Shown here piece by piece: positions 7,701-13,730 of a stretch of 13,730 nucleotides of DNA. The translations under genes and the position numbers were made by a program. Under the pieces are notes generated by a model that made no database searches, had not been told where the DNA came from, and saw only the letters and a list, made by a program, of their open reading frames with translations. The stretch covers positions 1-13,730 of the forward strand of contig VYDF01000110.1 of assembly GCA_009843565.1 (NCBI GenBank), written 5' to 3'. Position 1 is the stretch's first letter; the number at the start of each line of letters is the position of its first letter. This stretch comes from Acidimicrobiia bacterium (lineage in GTDB: Bacteria > Actinomycetota > Acidimicrobiia > Acidimicrobiales > Bin134).

Positions 7701-9623
7701 CAAATCGGTGAGCGCGCACTCCAGCGCGTAGATGGCGGGTTGCGTCCAAGCCGGATCGTCCAGGTCGCCCTCGGCGTCGGGCGTCCCAAACATCACCGCT
7801 AGCAGCGACGTGCCTCGCAGTTCGCGCATCTCCTGGTCGCAGCGATCCAGCACGCTTCGCACCACCGGCTCGCGGTCGTAGAGCACCTGGCCCATGCCAA
7901 TCCATTGGCTGCCCTGACCGGTGTAAGCGAAGGCCACTTTCGGGGCGGTCTGGGACCTTTGCAGCTCGTCCTCTCCCTCCAAGAGCGCACTGAGCTTCTC
8001 GCGAAGCGACTCGGCGTCCCGGAACACAACTCCAGATCGATAGGCCTGATGGCTACGGCCAACACCCGCGGTCCACGCCATGTCGGACAGCACCGGTGCG
8101 GCTGCCGTGTTGTCCGCGGCAAGCTCTACGGCCTGTTCGTCGAGCCACGACAAATGCCGCTCGGCCAGCTCTTGGAGGGCCGCAGGCGATTTTCCCGACA
8201 GGGGCAGAAGCCGGGCCAGACGGGCCTCCATCTCGGCTGGCCGGTCGGGGTCGCCAAGGCTCGACACCACAATGGGCCGTGAAGGGCCAACCGGTACTGG
8301 CTGTCCGCCGGAATCGGGGTACCCCTCCAGCACAACGTGGGCGTTGGTGCCGGAGAAGCCGAACGAGTTCACCCCCGCCCTCGGCAGGCGGTCCTGATTC
8401 GACGGCCACTCGGTCATCTCGTCGGTCACCTGTACGGGAAGCTGCTCCCAGTCAATCTTCGGGTTCGGCACCTGGAAGTTCAGATGCCGGGGGATGGTGC
8501 CCCGTTTCATGGCCAACACTGTCTTGATCAGGCCAGCGGCACCGGCGGCCGCCTCCAAGTGGCCGATGTTGGTCTTCACCGAGCCAATCAGCAGGGGATT
8601 CGTCTCGTCACGGCCTTGGCTATAAGCCGCGGCTGCGGCATTGACCTCGATCGGGTCGCCCACGGGTGTGCCGGTCCCATGAGCCTCCAGATAATCGATA
8701 TCGGCGGGGACGACCCCGGCATTGTGCAGTGCCTCTTCAATGGCTTGCTGCTGGGCTGTCTCCATCGGCACCGTCAAGCCGGAGCTCGCTCCGTCCTGGT
8801 TGATGGCGGAGCCGAGGACCACTCCCCAAATGCGGTCGCCGTCGGCCTCTGCATCGCTGAGCCGCTTGAGGACCACCATCCCGCATCCTTCGCCCCTCAC
8901 ATACCCGTTGGCCGAGGCATCGAATGCCTTGCATTGTCCATCGGGAGCCAGCATCCCGGCATTGGCCCGAAGCTCGATCATCCGCCCTGAGACCATGGCG
9001 TGTACCCCGCCGACCAATGCCAAGTCGGCTTCGCCCTGTCGCAAGCCGGCTGCCGCTTGATGGACGGCTACCAGGGAGGACGAGCAGGCGGTGTCCACTG
9101 CCATCGCCGGCCCTTCCAGGCCCAGCGCGAAGGCAACCCGGCCGATGGCGGTGCTGTAGGACGTGCCGGTCACCGCATAGAGGCTGGGGGCCGGTTCGGA
9201 AGTCCCGCTGGTGACCAGGATCAGATGGCGGTAGTCATTGGAACTGATCCCGGCATAGACGCCGGTTCGGCTGCCCTTCAGCCCGTCGGGATCGATCCCG
9301 GCGTCCTCAAGGGCCTGCCAGCTCGTCTCCAGCATGAGCCGCTGCTGCGGGTCGAGCATCTGAGCCTCTGTGGGCGAAATGCGGAAGAACTCAGCGTCAA
9401 ATTCGTCGATCTGGTCGAGGTAGGCGCCGAACCGGCAGGCTTCCTTCTCCGGCACTTCGGAGAACAACTCGCCCACTCGTCCGACCCCAGAGCCGGGAAC
9501 GCCCTCAATTACCGCATTCGTACCTGTTTCCAACAGGCGCCAAAACGCCGACAAGTCGTCGGCTTGGGGAAAGCGGCACGCCATGCCCACGATGGCAATT
9601 GGCACTCCTGTACGAGCAATCAT
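1227..9623 (-). CDS. PKS A: type I polyketide synthase KS-AT-DH-ER-KR-ACP-KS with a second, AT-less KS module
   Basis: A 2798-residue megasynthase, intact from ATG to TAG. KS1 (about 9-430) has DTACSSSL with Cys180, His315 (EAHGTGT) and His355 (NIGHLE). AT (about 560-860) has GHSLGE with Ser656 and the selectivity segment SAGYHSAMVDP (residues 760-763 AGYH), matching neither the malonyl HAFH nor the methylmalonyl YASH type. DH has HRVFGRVVMP (His969) and LDGCFQ (Asp1140). A structural KR part precedes ER (about 1490-1800; HAGTGGVG at 1625). KR (about 1810-2000) has TGGLGGIG, a B-type-like VLSDG and His1960 where the catalytic Tyr is expected. ACP carries DSL with Ser2123. KS2 (about 2190-2608) has LACASSL (Cys2356), His2491 and His2531. 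After KS2 the KS/AT linker joins the post-AT linker directly (YPFQRRRHWV) and the protein stops. No thioesterase, methyltransferase or docking helix is visible. It should add one fully reduced unit, then act through KS2 with a discrete ACP (inferred). Confidence 0.97.
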   Translation of the reverse strand: MIARTGVPIAIVGMACRFPQADDLSAFWRLLETGTNAVIEGVPGSGVGRVGELFSEVPEKEACRFGAYLDQIDEFDAEFFRISPTEAQMLDPQQRLMLETSWQALEDAGIDPDGLKGSRTGVYAGISSNDYRHLILVTSGTSEPAPSLYAVTGTSYSTAIGRVAFALGLEGPAMAVDTACSSSLVAVHQAAAGLRQGEADLALVGGVHAMVSGRMIELRANAGMLAPDGQCKAFDASANGYVRGEGCGMVVLKRLSDAEADGDRIWGVVLGSAINQDGASSGLTVPMETAQQQAIEEALHNAGVVPADIDYLEAHGTGTPVGDPIEVNAAAAAYSQGRDETNPLLIGSVKTNIGHLEAAAGAAGLIKTVLAMKRGTIPRHLNFQVPNPKIDWEQLPVQVTDEMTEWPSNQDRLPRAGVNSFGFSGTNAHVVLEGYPDSGGQPVPVGPSRPIVVSSLGDPDRPAEMEARLARLLPLSGKSPAALQELAERHLSWLDEQAVELAADNTAAAPVLSDMAWTAGVGRSHQAYRSGVVFRDAESLREKLSALLEGEDELQRSQTAPKVAFAYTGQGSQWIGMGQVLYDREPVVRSVLDRCDQEMRELRGTSLLAVMFGTPDAEGDLDDPAWTQPAIYALECALTDLWANLGIEPDVVVGHSLGEIAATRTAGVFSLEDGLRFAAGRGALMAELPEPGAMAGVFAPPSRVTAAIEEQRAASGDSRLAIAADNGAHQMISGPTTDVEAVLQRFEAEEVRIRRLEKSAGYHSAMVDPILDGVQALLAEFEVGSPSLPFVSSMLGRTLASGEELDSSYWRRQARQAVEFRSCVETLATEGVQVVIEVGPGAVLGPMTALAWPEQAGSTPAPVVVSSMMRPSTRTPEPDDRCGFMDAVAGAYQAGLDISYDGLFAGEERRRISLPSYPFQRQRYWVEGTRRRRQSSGHPLLGVRRDSPRGESLFEIEMFASDPAWLADHRVFGRVVMPGALYGAMAATVQLSDGSQSVTVEDWQLHSPLIFSDEESEDGGGRSVQLVLEGAKGAASQGFEIFSKAPTEEKWTLHAQGQVSPGALLHEAPEPVDLNALKAGLARGDVSAFYQAKAESAIDFGPSFRTLQSIWLEAGEAVGEVVLPPTVDQGGLDVHPILLDGCFQVMSAARSLSGAEGGATYMPFGCERFWLSGPLPERLVCHVRMREAVQDRASERESDESPEVLTGDIHLYDPDGIPLGGLSGYTVKRATRTALLSAVEGLDDLLYEVVWRDAALAEDPADVTEPPGTWLVAADQRGVAEELAAELAERNQTVVVASHGEAADGIAPAEGGVHRWSADMRDRESWRSLIAVLPQDVPVRGVVHLAALDGHGHQASTGDLADDVRSAGASALALTQGLIDAGVEPTHGLWFVTKGAQVLGCESVGELAGATLWGMGKSLARETAHLKTRMVDLDPEDAEPVSDLVAELLSSNEETHIAHRAGIRSVARLIYSGAETARMALPEEPGWRLAPDPGGSIERLAAEPSPPIPLAPGEVRVGIEAAGLNFRDVLVSMGMLGDNSLLGREMCGVVLEVASDVTAVSVGDRVVGLGFGTFAPETVTRAELVAPVPPGIPGPILATVPLAFTTAAIAFELAGLKAGDRVLIHAGTGGVGLAAIQLAQAAGAEVFATASTPKQAYLRSLGVAHVFDSRQTDFGDEITEATGGEGVHVVLNSLTGEGFIEASLSCLADGGRFVELGRRGIWSQAEMSEARPDVEYSILELDVLKVEDPDRVGASLSSVMERLAAGELRPLVHRFWPLAEASAAMEYMQSARHIGKNVLVMPPLAVGRLRDDRTYLVTGGLGGIGCEVAEWLVDQGATAIVLNGRRPPDNAAQAVISGLRERGAVVQVELADVTDPSAVDQMLSRIDDSMPPLGGVIHSVGVLSDGSLSNLSWARFEQVLWPKVLGAWHLHSATKDRDLDLFLLFSSITSVLGKAGQANHSAANAFLDQLAAHRRAQGLCGQSIAWGAWSELGEAEEQRDRISRQLAASGTGWITPQQGMKALDRLVRQDAVATMVGLVDWPVFTEGLDSRLAFFEELLSADTGDQADEAEMSGDLLSQLREAAAEEREALLTAFLQQELQAVMKLSTPPSPNADFSDLGMDSLIAVELRNRLNRAFVGEYMASNTVVFDYPDVSSLALHLAGELDQVIGAEAKPEPVSQPRPRARQHGQDGIAIVGMACRFPGAEDLSAYWRLLEAGGNAVTHGRQDEGSWSGVAGDPTAVDVTHRRGAFVEGIDRFDSSFFRISPIQARMMDPVQRMLLETSWHALEDAGIDPAQLKGSRTGVFAGVGDSEYRRVIAASGRDDTTFGTVGSVAVGRVAFVLGLEGPAMPLNLACASSLAAVHQAVAAFRNDEIDLALVGAANAVLSPAMTRFLDEHGLLSPDGQCKAFDASADGYVRGEGCGMVVLKRLGDAEADGDRIWGVVLGSAVNQNGASLDLILPNGRAQQQVIQKALERAGVEPSEVDYMEAHGLGTMVGDPAEVDAAGTVYGQGRDQDRPLLIGSVKTNIGHLEFASGIASLIKTVLAMRKRLIPRQLHFENPNPQIDWGRLPVQVTSVPTQWPLEPDRLPIAAVHSLGISGTNAHVVLEGYPSPHREDGLDETPWPVGAPRPVDDDMEIEEGAGGGRARLLPLSGKSEGAVRDMASGYLRWLDDHADLLLSEDSADSLLSDMAWTASIGRSHFSYRTSMVFRDEESLRAGLRAVVDHDREINPCEGGGVLSLDSFDPDDESFVEVVGAAYEAGQTVDFEHLFSGEKRRRLSLPNYPFQRRRHWVQPRR

Positions 9624-9646
9624 GTTCTCTTCCCTGTCGAGGCGAC

Positions 9647-9659
9647 TCAGAGTCTCTGA
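9647..9659. repeat. 13-base inverted repeat upstream of PKS A
   Basis: TCAGAG and CTCTGA are perfect arms around one central base, 24 bases before the PKS A start codon. It could be a small operator half-site pair or lie in the mRNA leader near the RBS. A match of this size in a 210-base gap can arise by chance at a few percent. Confidence 0.25.
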
Positions 9660-9786
9660 CTTGCACCGTAACGATATCTATTTCGTGTCGTTTTTGTGAC
9701 GGACAGGGGAGAAGTAGTTCGGGGGTAGTAACAACCGACCTGTTGGCGGCCCAAGAGGGGGTTAGTTCAACGCAAAATACGGCAAC

Positions 9787-9812
9787 GGCGCCCCTTCTAT
9801 CGAACGGGCGCC
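9787..9812 (-). terminator. GC-rich hairpin after ACP2 (weak terminator or attenuator)
   Basis: Arms GGCGCCC and GGGCGCC pair perfectly (7 bp) around a 12-base loop, starting about 20 bases after the ACP2 stop. On the minus strand it is followed by GTTGCCGTATTTTGCG, which has only a short T-run, so complete intrinsic termination is unlikely. It may lower read-through into PKS A or stabilise the ACP2 mRNA end. Confidence 0.35.
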
Positions 9813-9833
9813 ATCACTGGTGATTAGCTGGGA

Positions 9834-10076
9834 TCAACCAGCCGATTCAAGGTGATTGATGAGGTCTTGGGGCGTCAACAGCTCGGCAAACTCCTCGGCC
9901 GAGATGTCGGTACCGAACTCTGAGTTGACCATTTGCCAGAATGCGACGATGTCGGATGAGGAGACGCCAGTCTCGGCAACATTGCGGTTCAGATCCAACG
10001 GTTGACCTGGATCCCTTCCTTCAATCTCCACGGTCTGATCGACAATGGCTCTGATCCGCTCTTCAGTCGATGACAT
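9834..10076 (-). CDS. discrete acyl carrier protein (ACP2), atypical phosphopantetheine motif
   Basis: An 80-residue carrier protein starting MSSTEERIRAIVD. It is the close paralogue of ACP1: same length within one residue, about half of the positions identical, no gaps. Ser40 aligns with the phosphopantetheine serine of AcpP, but the motif reads GVSSSDI, with S-S-S in place of D-S-L; Ser39 and Ser41 flank the presumed site. Phe46-Trp47 and the SEFG segment with Phe54 are shared with ACP1. The start is supported by AAAGGAG with 7-base spacing, and a promoter candidate lies just upstream. It sits between PKS B, which ends in an AT-less KS, and PKS A, which begins with a normal KS. This is where a carrier passing the chain from B to A would be expected; the alternative is that it delivers an extender unit to the KS of PKS B. 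Function is inferred. Confidence 0.9.
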   Translation of the reverse strand: MSSTEERIRAIVDQTVEIEGRDPGQPLDLNRNVAETGVSSSDIVAFWQMVNSEFGTDISAEEFAELLTPQDLINHLESAG

Positions 10077-10083
10077 TGACTTG

Positions 10084-10090
10084 CTCCTTT
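10084..10090 (-). promoter_or_regulatory. strong ribosome binding site of ACP2
   Basis: AAAGGAG on the minus strand, 7 bases before the ATG at 10076. It is the best Shine-Dalgarno match in the window, consistent with high expression of the small carrier relative to the megasynthases. Confidence 0.7.
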
Positions 10091-10112
10091 GCGCAAATTG
10101 GATAGCGGAGAG

Positions 10113-10140
10113 AGTGTATCAATGGGCATTATCGTGTCAA
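10113..10140 (-). promoter_or_regulatory. sigma-70-like promoter candidate for ACP2-PKS A
   Basis: A perfect -35 TTGACA (10140-10135), a 16-base spacer and TACACT (10118-10113; four of six consensus bases) lie in the 85-base gap after the PKS B stop. Transcription would begin near 10106, giving a leader of about 30 bases with the RBS at its end. If real, ACP2 and the genes after it can be made without PKS B. Evidence is sequence match only. Confidence 0.5.
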
Positions 10141-10161
10141 TCGTTCCTAACCCGACACGGT

Positions 10162-10610
10162 CTACTGCGACGCGTCCACCCAATAGCGTTTGCGCTGGAA
10201 GGGATAGGCGGGCAGAGAGATCCGACGACGGGTCTCGCCGGAAAACAAGCTCTCGAATGCAACCGCTCGCCCATCGGCGTATTCCGCCGCCGAGGCCTCA
10301 ACGATCCCTTCGCCGCCTTCGTGAGCCGATTTATCGGTCTGTGCTTGCCCTTCGCCATCATCAACCAACGTGCGGAGCTGTTGGCGGAGCGATTCAGCAT
10401 CGCTAAACACCAGCCCGGCCCGACACGAGAAATGGCTTCGCCCCGTGCTCGCCGTCCACGCCATGTCGGAGAGCAGCGGGTCGGTTGCCGCGCCGGCGTC
10501 GGCAAGCTCATCGCCATACCCGTCGAGCCACGAGAGATACCGCTCGGCGAGCTCCTTCAACGCCTCCGGCGTCTTGGCCGACAGAGGCAGCAACCTCAGG
10601 CCCGCTGAGT
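10162..10610 (-). other. AT-deletion scar at the C-terminus of PKS B
   Basis: The KS/AT linker (LLPLSAKT onward, with DMAWTASTGRSHFSCR) runs straight into a post-AT linker (FESLFSGETRRRISLP then YPFQRKRYWV). The landmarks are about 133 residues apart against about 440 in the complete module of PKS A. The join lies about 10307-10361. It falls at nearly the same place as in PKS A, so the loss most likely predates the duplication of the module. Confidence 0.88.
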
Positions 10611-13600
10611 CCGACGGGCCTTCAGCCTCCGGACCGTCTGACGACACCTGCTGCGGTGATCCCACCGGCCGCCAGGCCAAGCCCTGTCCGTCTGCGTCGT
10701 CCCTGGCCGCGCCATACCCCTCGACCACGATGTGCGCATTGGTGCCGGAGATGCCATAAGCGTTCACTGCGGCCAACGACTGGCGACCCTCCCCCTGAGG
10801 CCAGTCAATCTCTTCAGTGGCAACCCTCAACGGCGTTCTCTCCCAATCGATCTCGGGACTCGGGTCTGTGTAGTGCAGGTGCCTTGGAACCGTTCCATGC
10901 CTCATCCCCAGCACCACCTTGATCAGGCTGGCCATCGCCGACGCGCCTTCCAAGTGGCCGATATTGGTCTTCACCGAACCAATCAGTACCGGTCGGTCCT
11001 CCCGGCGACCGGGGCCATAGACGGCGGCGAGGGCGCTCGCCTCTATCGCATCGCCCACGGCCGTACCAGCCCCGTGGGCCTCGACATAGTCAACTTCATT
11101 GGGTTCGACGCCAGCCCGGGCCAACGCCTCGGCCATGACCCGCTCCTGAGCCCGCCCGCTGGGGACGGTAACGGCCAGGCCCGACCCGGTCTGGTTCACC
11201 GCCGAACCCCGGACGACGGCCCAAATCCGGTCGCTGTCGGCCTCGGCATCGCTCAGTCGCTTCAGCACCACAACACCGCATCCCTCCCCGCGCACATAGC
11301 CGTCGGCCGAGGCATCGAATGACTTGCACTGTCCTTGCGGCGACAGCATGCCCGACTCGACGAGGGCGCCTGTGACCCCGGTCGAGAGCGTGACATTGGC
11401 GCCTCCGACCAAGGCCAGGTCTATTTCTCCGCGCCGAAGGCTCTCCACCGCCTGATGAACGGCAACCAGCGACGATGCGCAGGCCAAATCCAGCGGCACT
11501 GCCGGCCCTTCCAAGCCCAGCGAGAATGCGACCCGGCCAACGGTGACGCTTCCCGCGGTGTTGAGGTGGGCACCGACTCGACCGCTCCTCTCGATGACGC
11601 TTCGATACTCGCTGACACCGAGTCCCGCGTACACACCGCCCCGGCTTCCTTTGAGGCGGTCGGGATCGATGGCGGCATCCTCAACGGCCTGCCAACTGGT
11701 CTCCAGCAACAGCCGTTGCAGCGGGTCGATCGTCCAGGCCTCCTTGGGCGATACCCGGAAGAACTGGGGGTCGAAGGAATCGAGGCCTTCGATGAACGAC
11801 CCCATTCGATAGGCGGGATCGTCGGCACTCGGGTCACCGGGAACTCCCTCCCACGAGCCGCCGTCTAGGCGACCGTCGGTGACCGTGTTCTCGCCGGTCT
11901 CCAGCAAGCGCCAATAGGCCGAAAGATCGTCCGCCCCGGGGAAACGGCAGGCCATGCCGACAATGGCGATCTCCTCTTCCTCCGACTGAACAAGCCGGGG
12001 CAGCGATAATTCAACTGCTTCGGCGGGTTCGGCCACCTCACCGGGCTGCCCGAATTCCTTGGCCAGGTGGCGGGCCAGACCGGTGATGTTCGGGTAGTTG
12101 AAGATCGCCGTGTTGGACACGGTGCACTCGCCGGCGAATGCCCGGTTCAGGCGGTTCCGCAGCTCCACCACCATGAGCGAGTCCATGCCCAAGTCGGCGA
12201 ACACCGCCGACGTCTCCGGCTGCTCCGGCAACCGCATCACGGCCTGGAGCTCCTGCTGCAAGAACGAGACCAGCGTCTGCTCGCGCTCTGAAGCAGTCGC
12301 ATTCCTGAGCTCTTCCAGCACATCGGCTGCCGATTCGGTGGCACCGGCCGAGCCGTCACCGCTGGCCGAGAGCAATTCTGCGAACAACGGGGACTGAGCG
12401 TCGGAGCCTTCGCCAACCACCTGCCAGTCGACCACTGCCACCATGCCCATGGTCACGTCTTGGCGCACCAGATGGTCGAGCGCTTTCAACCCCAGTTCCG
12501 GGGAGATCCATCCCCTGCCTCCGGCCTCGAGCTGCTCCCCGATCCGCTCCCGCTGTTCTTCGGCCTCGCCCAGTCCCGACCATGCTCCCCAGGCAATGGC
12601 CTGACCGGGAAGACCCAGCGAACGGCGGTGGGCAGCAAGCTGATCCAAGAAGGCGTTGGCGGCGGCGTGGTTCGACTGCCCCGGATTGCCCCGGACACCG
12701 GCGGCACTGGAGAACAGGACGAACATGTCCAAATCGAGGTGTTCGGTGGCCCGATGCAGGTGCCACGCCCCCAGCATCTTCGGCCACAACACCTCCTCGA
12801 ATTTGTCCCAAGTCTGGTTGGTGATCGCACCGTCAGACAGCACGCCCACGCTGTGGATCACGCCTCCGAGCGGCGGCAGATTCGCGTCGATCCGAGCCAG
12901 CATCTGGTCGATGGCCTCGGTATCGGTCACATCAGCCAGCTCCACGCTCACCGCCGCCCCCTGCTGGCAAAGCTCTTCGATCGCTTCTTCCGCTTCGGGG
13001 TCGGGGTCCCGGCGCCCGTTCAACACAATGGCCCCGGCACCCCGATCGGCCAACCAGCCCGCGACGGCAACGCCAATTCCGCCCAAACCGCCGGTCACCA
13101 GATAGGTCCGGTCGTCTCGCAGCCGACCGGTCTCAAGCGCCGAGTTGGCCAAGACCATCTTGCCGATGTGCCGGGCGGCCTGCATGTACTTCATCGCCGA
13201 ACTCGCCTCGACCAGAGACCACCTCGTGTAAACCAGCGGGTTCAGCTCCCCCGCGGCCACCTGTTCCATAACCCGCTTCAGGGAGTCTCCGGCCTGGGCT
13301 TGATCGCTCTCTTTGAGAACGTCCAGCTCCAAAATCCAGTAGGCGACGTCGGGGCGCGCCGCCGCCATCTCTTCCTGGCTGAGGATGTCCACTCGGGCCA
13401 TCTCCACGAACCGCCCGCCCTGGGCCAAACAAGACAGGCTGGCGTCGATGAAACCGGGACCAGTCAGGCTGTTCAGCACCAGGTGAACCCCTTCGCCTCC
13501 CGTGGCTTGGAGAATTTCCTCACCGAACTTGGTCTGGCGGCTGTCGAAGACATGCTTGACGCCCAGCGATTTCAGATAGGCCTGCTTCGGGGCACTGGTG

Positions 13601-13730
13601 GTGGCAAAGACCTCGGCGCCAATGGCTTGGGCAAGCTGGACGGCGGCCATCCCCACGCCGCCGGTCCCGGCGTGGATCAGCACCCGCTCGCCAGCCTTCA
13701 GGTTGGCCATGGTGAAGGAGAGCTCTGCCG
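10162..13730 (-). CDS. PKS B: type I polyketide synthase, C-terminal part, ER-KR-ACP-KS with AT-less final module
   Basis: The gene enters from beyond 13730; the frame is open to the edge (AELSFT precedes an internal Met at 13710, which is not the start). Numbering from that Met: ER C-terminal part with HAGTGGVG (about 13-20); KR with TGGLGGIG and a B-type-like VLSDG, and His348 (GQSNHAAAN) where the catalytic Tyr is expected; ACP with DSL at Ser511; KS (about 585-1010) with LACASSL at Cys744, His879 (EAHGAGT) and His919 (NIGHLE), the 135- and 40-residue spacings of a normal KS. LLPLSAKT near 1037 is followed only about 133 residues later by YPFQRKRYWV and the TAG stop, so the AT core is missing as in PKS A. 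By analogy to PKS A, KS-AT-DH probably precede the visible part. The chain would pass to ACP2 or be extended on it (inferred). No docking domain or thioesterase is visible. Confidence 0.96.
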   Translation of the reverse strand, partial: AELSFTMANLKAGERVLIHAGTGGVGMAAVQLAQAIGAEVFATTSAPKQAYLKSLGVKHVFDSRQTKFGEEILQATGGEGVHLVLNSLTGPGFIDASLSCLAQGGRFVEMARVDILSQEEMAAARPDVAYWILELDVLKESDQAQAGDSLKRVMEQVAAGELNPLVYTRWSLVEASSAMKYMQAARHIGKMVLANSALETGRLRDDRTYLVTGGLGGIGVAVAGWLADRGAGAIVLNGRRDPDPEAEEAIEELCQQGAAVSVELADVTDTEAIDQMLARIDANLPPLGGVIHSVGVLSDGAITNQTWDKFEEVLWPKMLGAWHLHRATEHLDLDMFVLFSSAAGVRGNPGQSNHAAANAFLDQLAAHRRSLGLPGQAIAWGAWSGLGEAEEQRERIGEQLEAGGRGWISPELGLKALDHLVRQDVTMGMVAVVDWQVVGEGSDAQSPLFAELLSASGDGSAGATESAADVLEELRNATASEREQTLVSFLQQELQAVMRLPEQPETSAVFADLGMDSLMVVELRNRLNRAFAGECTVSNTAIFNYPNITGLARHLAKEFGQPGEVAEPAEAVELSLPRLVQSEEEEIAIVGMACRFPGADDLSAYWRLLETGENTVTDGRLDGGSWEGVPGDPSADDPAYRMGSFIEGLDSFDPQFFRVSPKEAWTIDPLQRLLLETSWQAVEDAAIDPDRLKGSRGGVYAGLGVSEYRSVIERSGRVGAHLNTAGSVTVGRVAFSLGLEGPAVPLDLACASSLVAVHQAVESLRRGEIDLALVGGANVTLSTGVTGALVESGMLSPQGQCKSFDASADGYVRGEGCGVVVLKRLSDAEADSDRIWAVVRGSAVNQTGSGLAVTVPSGRAQERVMAEALARAGVEPNEVDYVEAHGAGTAVGDAIEASALAAVYGPGRREDRPVLIGSVKTNIGHLEGASAMASLIKVVLGMRHGTVPRHLHYTDPSPEIDWERTPLRVATEEIDWPQGEGRQSLAAVNAYGISGTNAHIVVEGYGAARDDADGQGLAWRPVGSPQQVSSDGPEAEGPSDSAGLRLLPLSAKTPEALKELAERYLSWLDGYGDELADAGAATDPLLSDMAWTASTGRSHFSCRAGLVFSDAESLRQQLRTLVDDGEGQAQTDKSAHEGGEGIVEASAAEYADGRAVAFESLFSGETRRRISLPAYPFQRKRYWVDASQ
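10162..13730 (-). repeat. paralogous ER-KR-ACP-KS(AT-less) block, copy in PKS B
   Basis: Partner of the block at 1227-4790: same domain order, near-equal length and matching linkers. Differences are spread along the length and include many synonymous changes. The block is followed in both cases by a discrete ACP gene, so the duplicated unit probably included the ACP. Confidence 0.8.

Larger units (their letters stand above)
9624..9833 (-). other. 210-base spacer between ACP2 and PKS A
   Basis: No coding potential is visible. It holds a GC-rich hairpin just after the ACP2 stop (9787-9812), a short inverted repeat before the PKS A start (9647-9659), an AT-rich pocket around 9670-9700, and a weak purine-rich RBS AGGGAAG (9635-9629) five bases before the PKS A ATG. 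I found no convincing -35/-10 pair. It is the longest gap in the window and could be a regulated leader or a processing site that sets ACP:PKS ratios. Confidence 0.5.

Noticed and set aside
9834..10076. Discrete ACPs as beta-branching carriers because of the Trp in helix II
   Set aside because: The Trp is at Ser+7, not Ser+6, and no HMG-CoA-synthase-like or enoyl-CoA hydratase genes are in the window.
1..13730. tRNA, rRNA, CRISPR arrays, transposases or insertion sequences
   Set aside because: None was seen on either strand; apart from the described spacers the window is filled by the minus-strand operon.

Overview
This window comes from a GC-rich bacterium and holds part of a modular type I polyketide (or PKS-type lipid) biosynthesis operon. 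Every gene I accept lies on the minus strand, so transcription runs from high to low coordinates. The high GC, close gene packing (4-base stop/start overlaps, TTG and GTG starts) and Shine-Dalgarno sequences fit an actinobacterium-like or uncultured marine/symbiont lineage. The sequence alone does not settle the taxon.

Layout in order of transcription: (1) >13730-10162, PKS B, cut by the window edge: ER (C-terminal part), KR, ACP, then a KS module that has lost its acyltransferase core. (2) 10161-10077, an 85-base spacer with a good promoter candidate and a clear RBS. (3) 10076-9834, discrete acyl carrier protein ACP2. (4) 9833-9624, a 210-base spacer with two inverted repeats. (5) 9623-1227, PKS A, 2798 residues: KS-AT-DH-ER-KR-ACP followed by a second KS module whose AT core is also missing. 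(6) 1226-1128, a 99-base AT-rich spacer. (7) 1127-882, discrete ACP1. (8) 885-154, a Sfp-type phosphopantetheinyl transferase. (9) 157-1, the N-terminus of an alpha/beta hydrolase.

The most interesting point is a repeated architecture. Each PKS ends in KS - KS/AT linker - post-AT linker, with about 300 residues of AT catalytic core removed cleanly. Each is followed by its own small, unusual ACP in which the usual D-S-L around the phosphopantetheine serine reads P-S-G or S-S-S. The KS domains keep the Cys-His-His triad at canonical spacing but have an unusual active-site context (LACASSL). Gene order matches a linear hand-over: module ACP -> C-terminal KS -> discrete ACP -> next PKS, ending with ACP1 next to a hydrolase that could release the chain.

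I infer that the AT-less KS plus discrete ACP forms a split unit, used either for trans-loaded elongation or for chain transfer. The PPTase would activate the carriers. No thioesterase, reductase or C-methyltransferase domain is present in the visible PKS, and the in-cis KR/DH/ER set predicts a fully reduced chain segment per complete module. The product cannot be named from this window.
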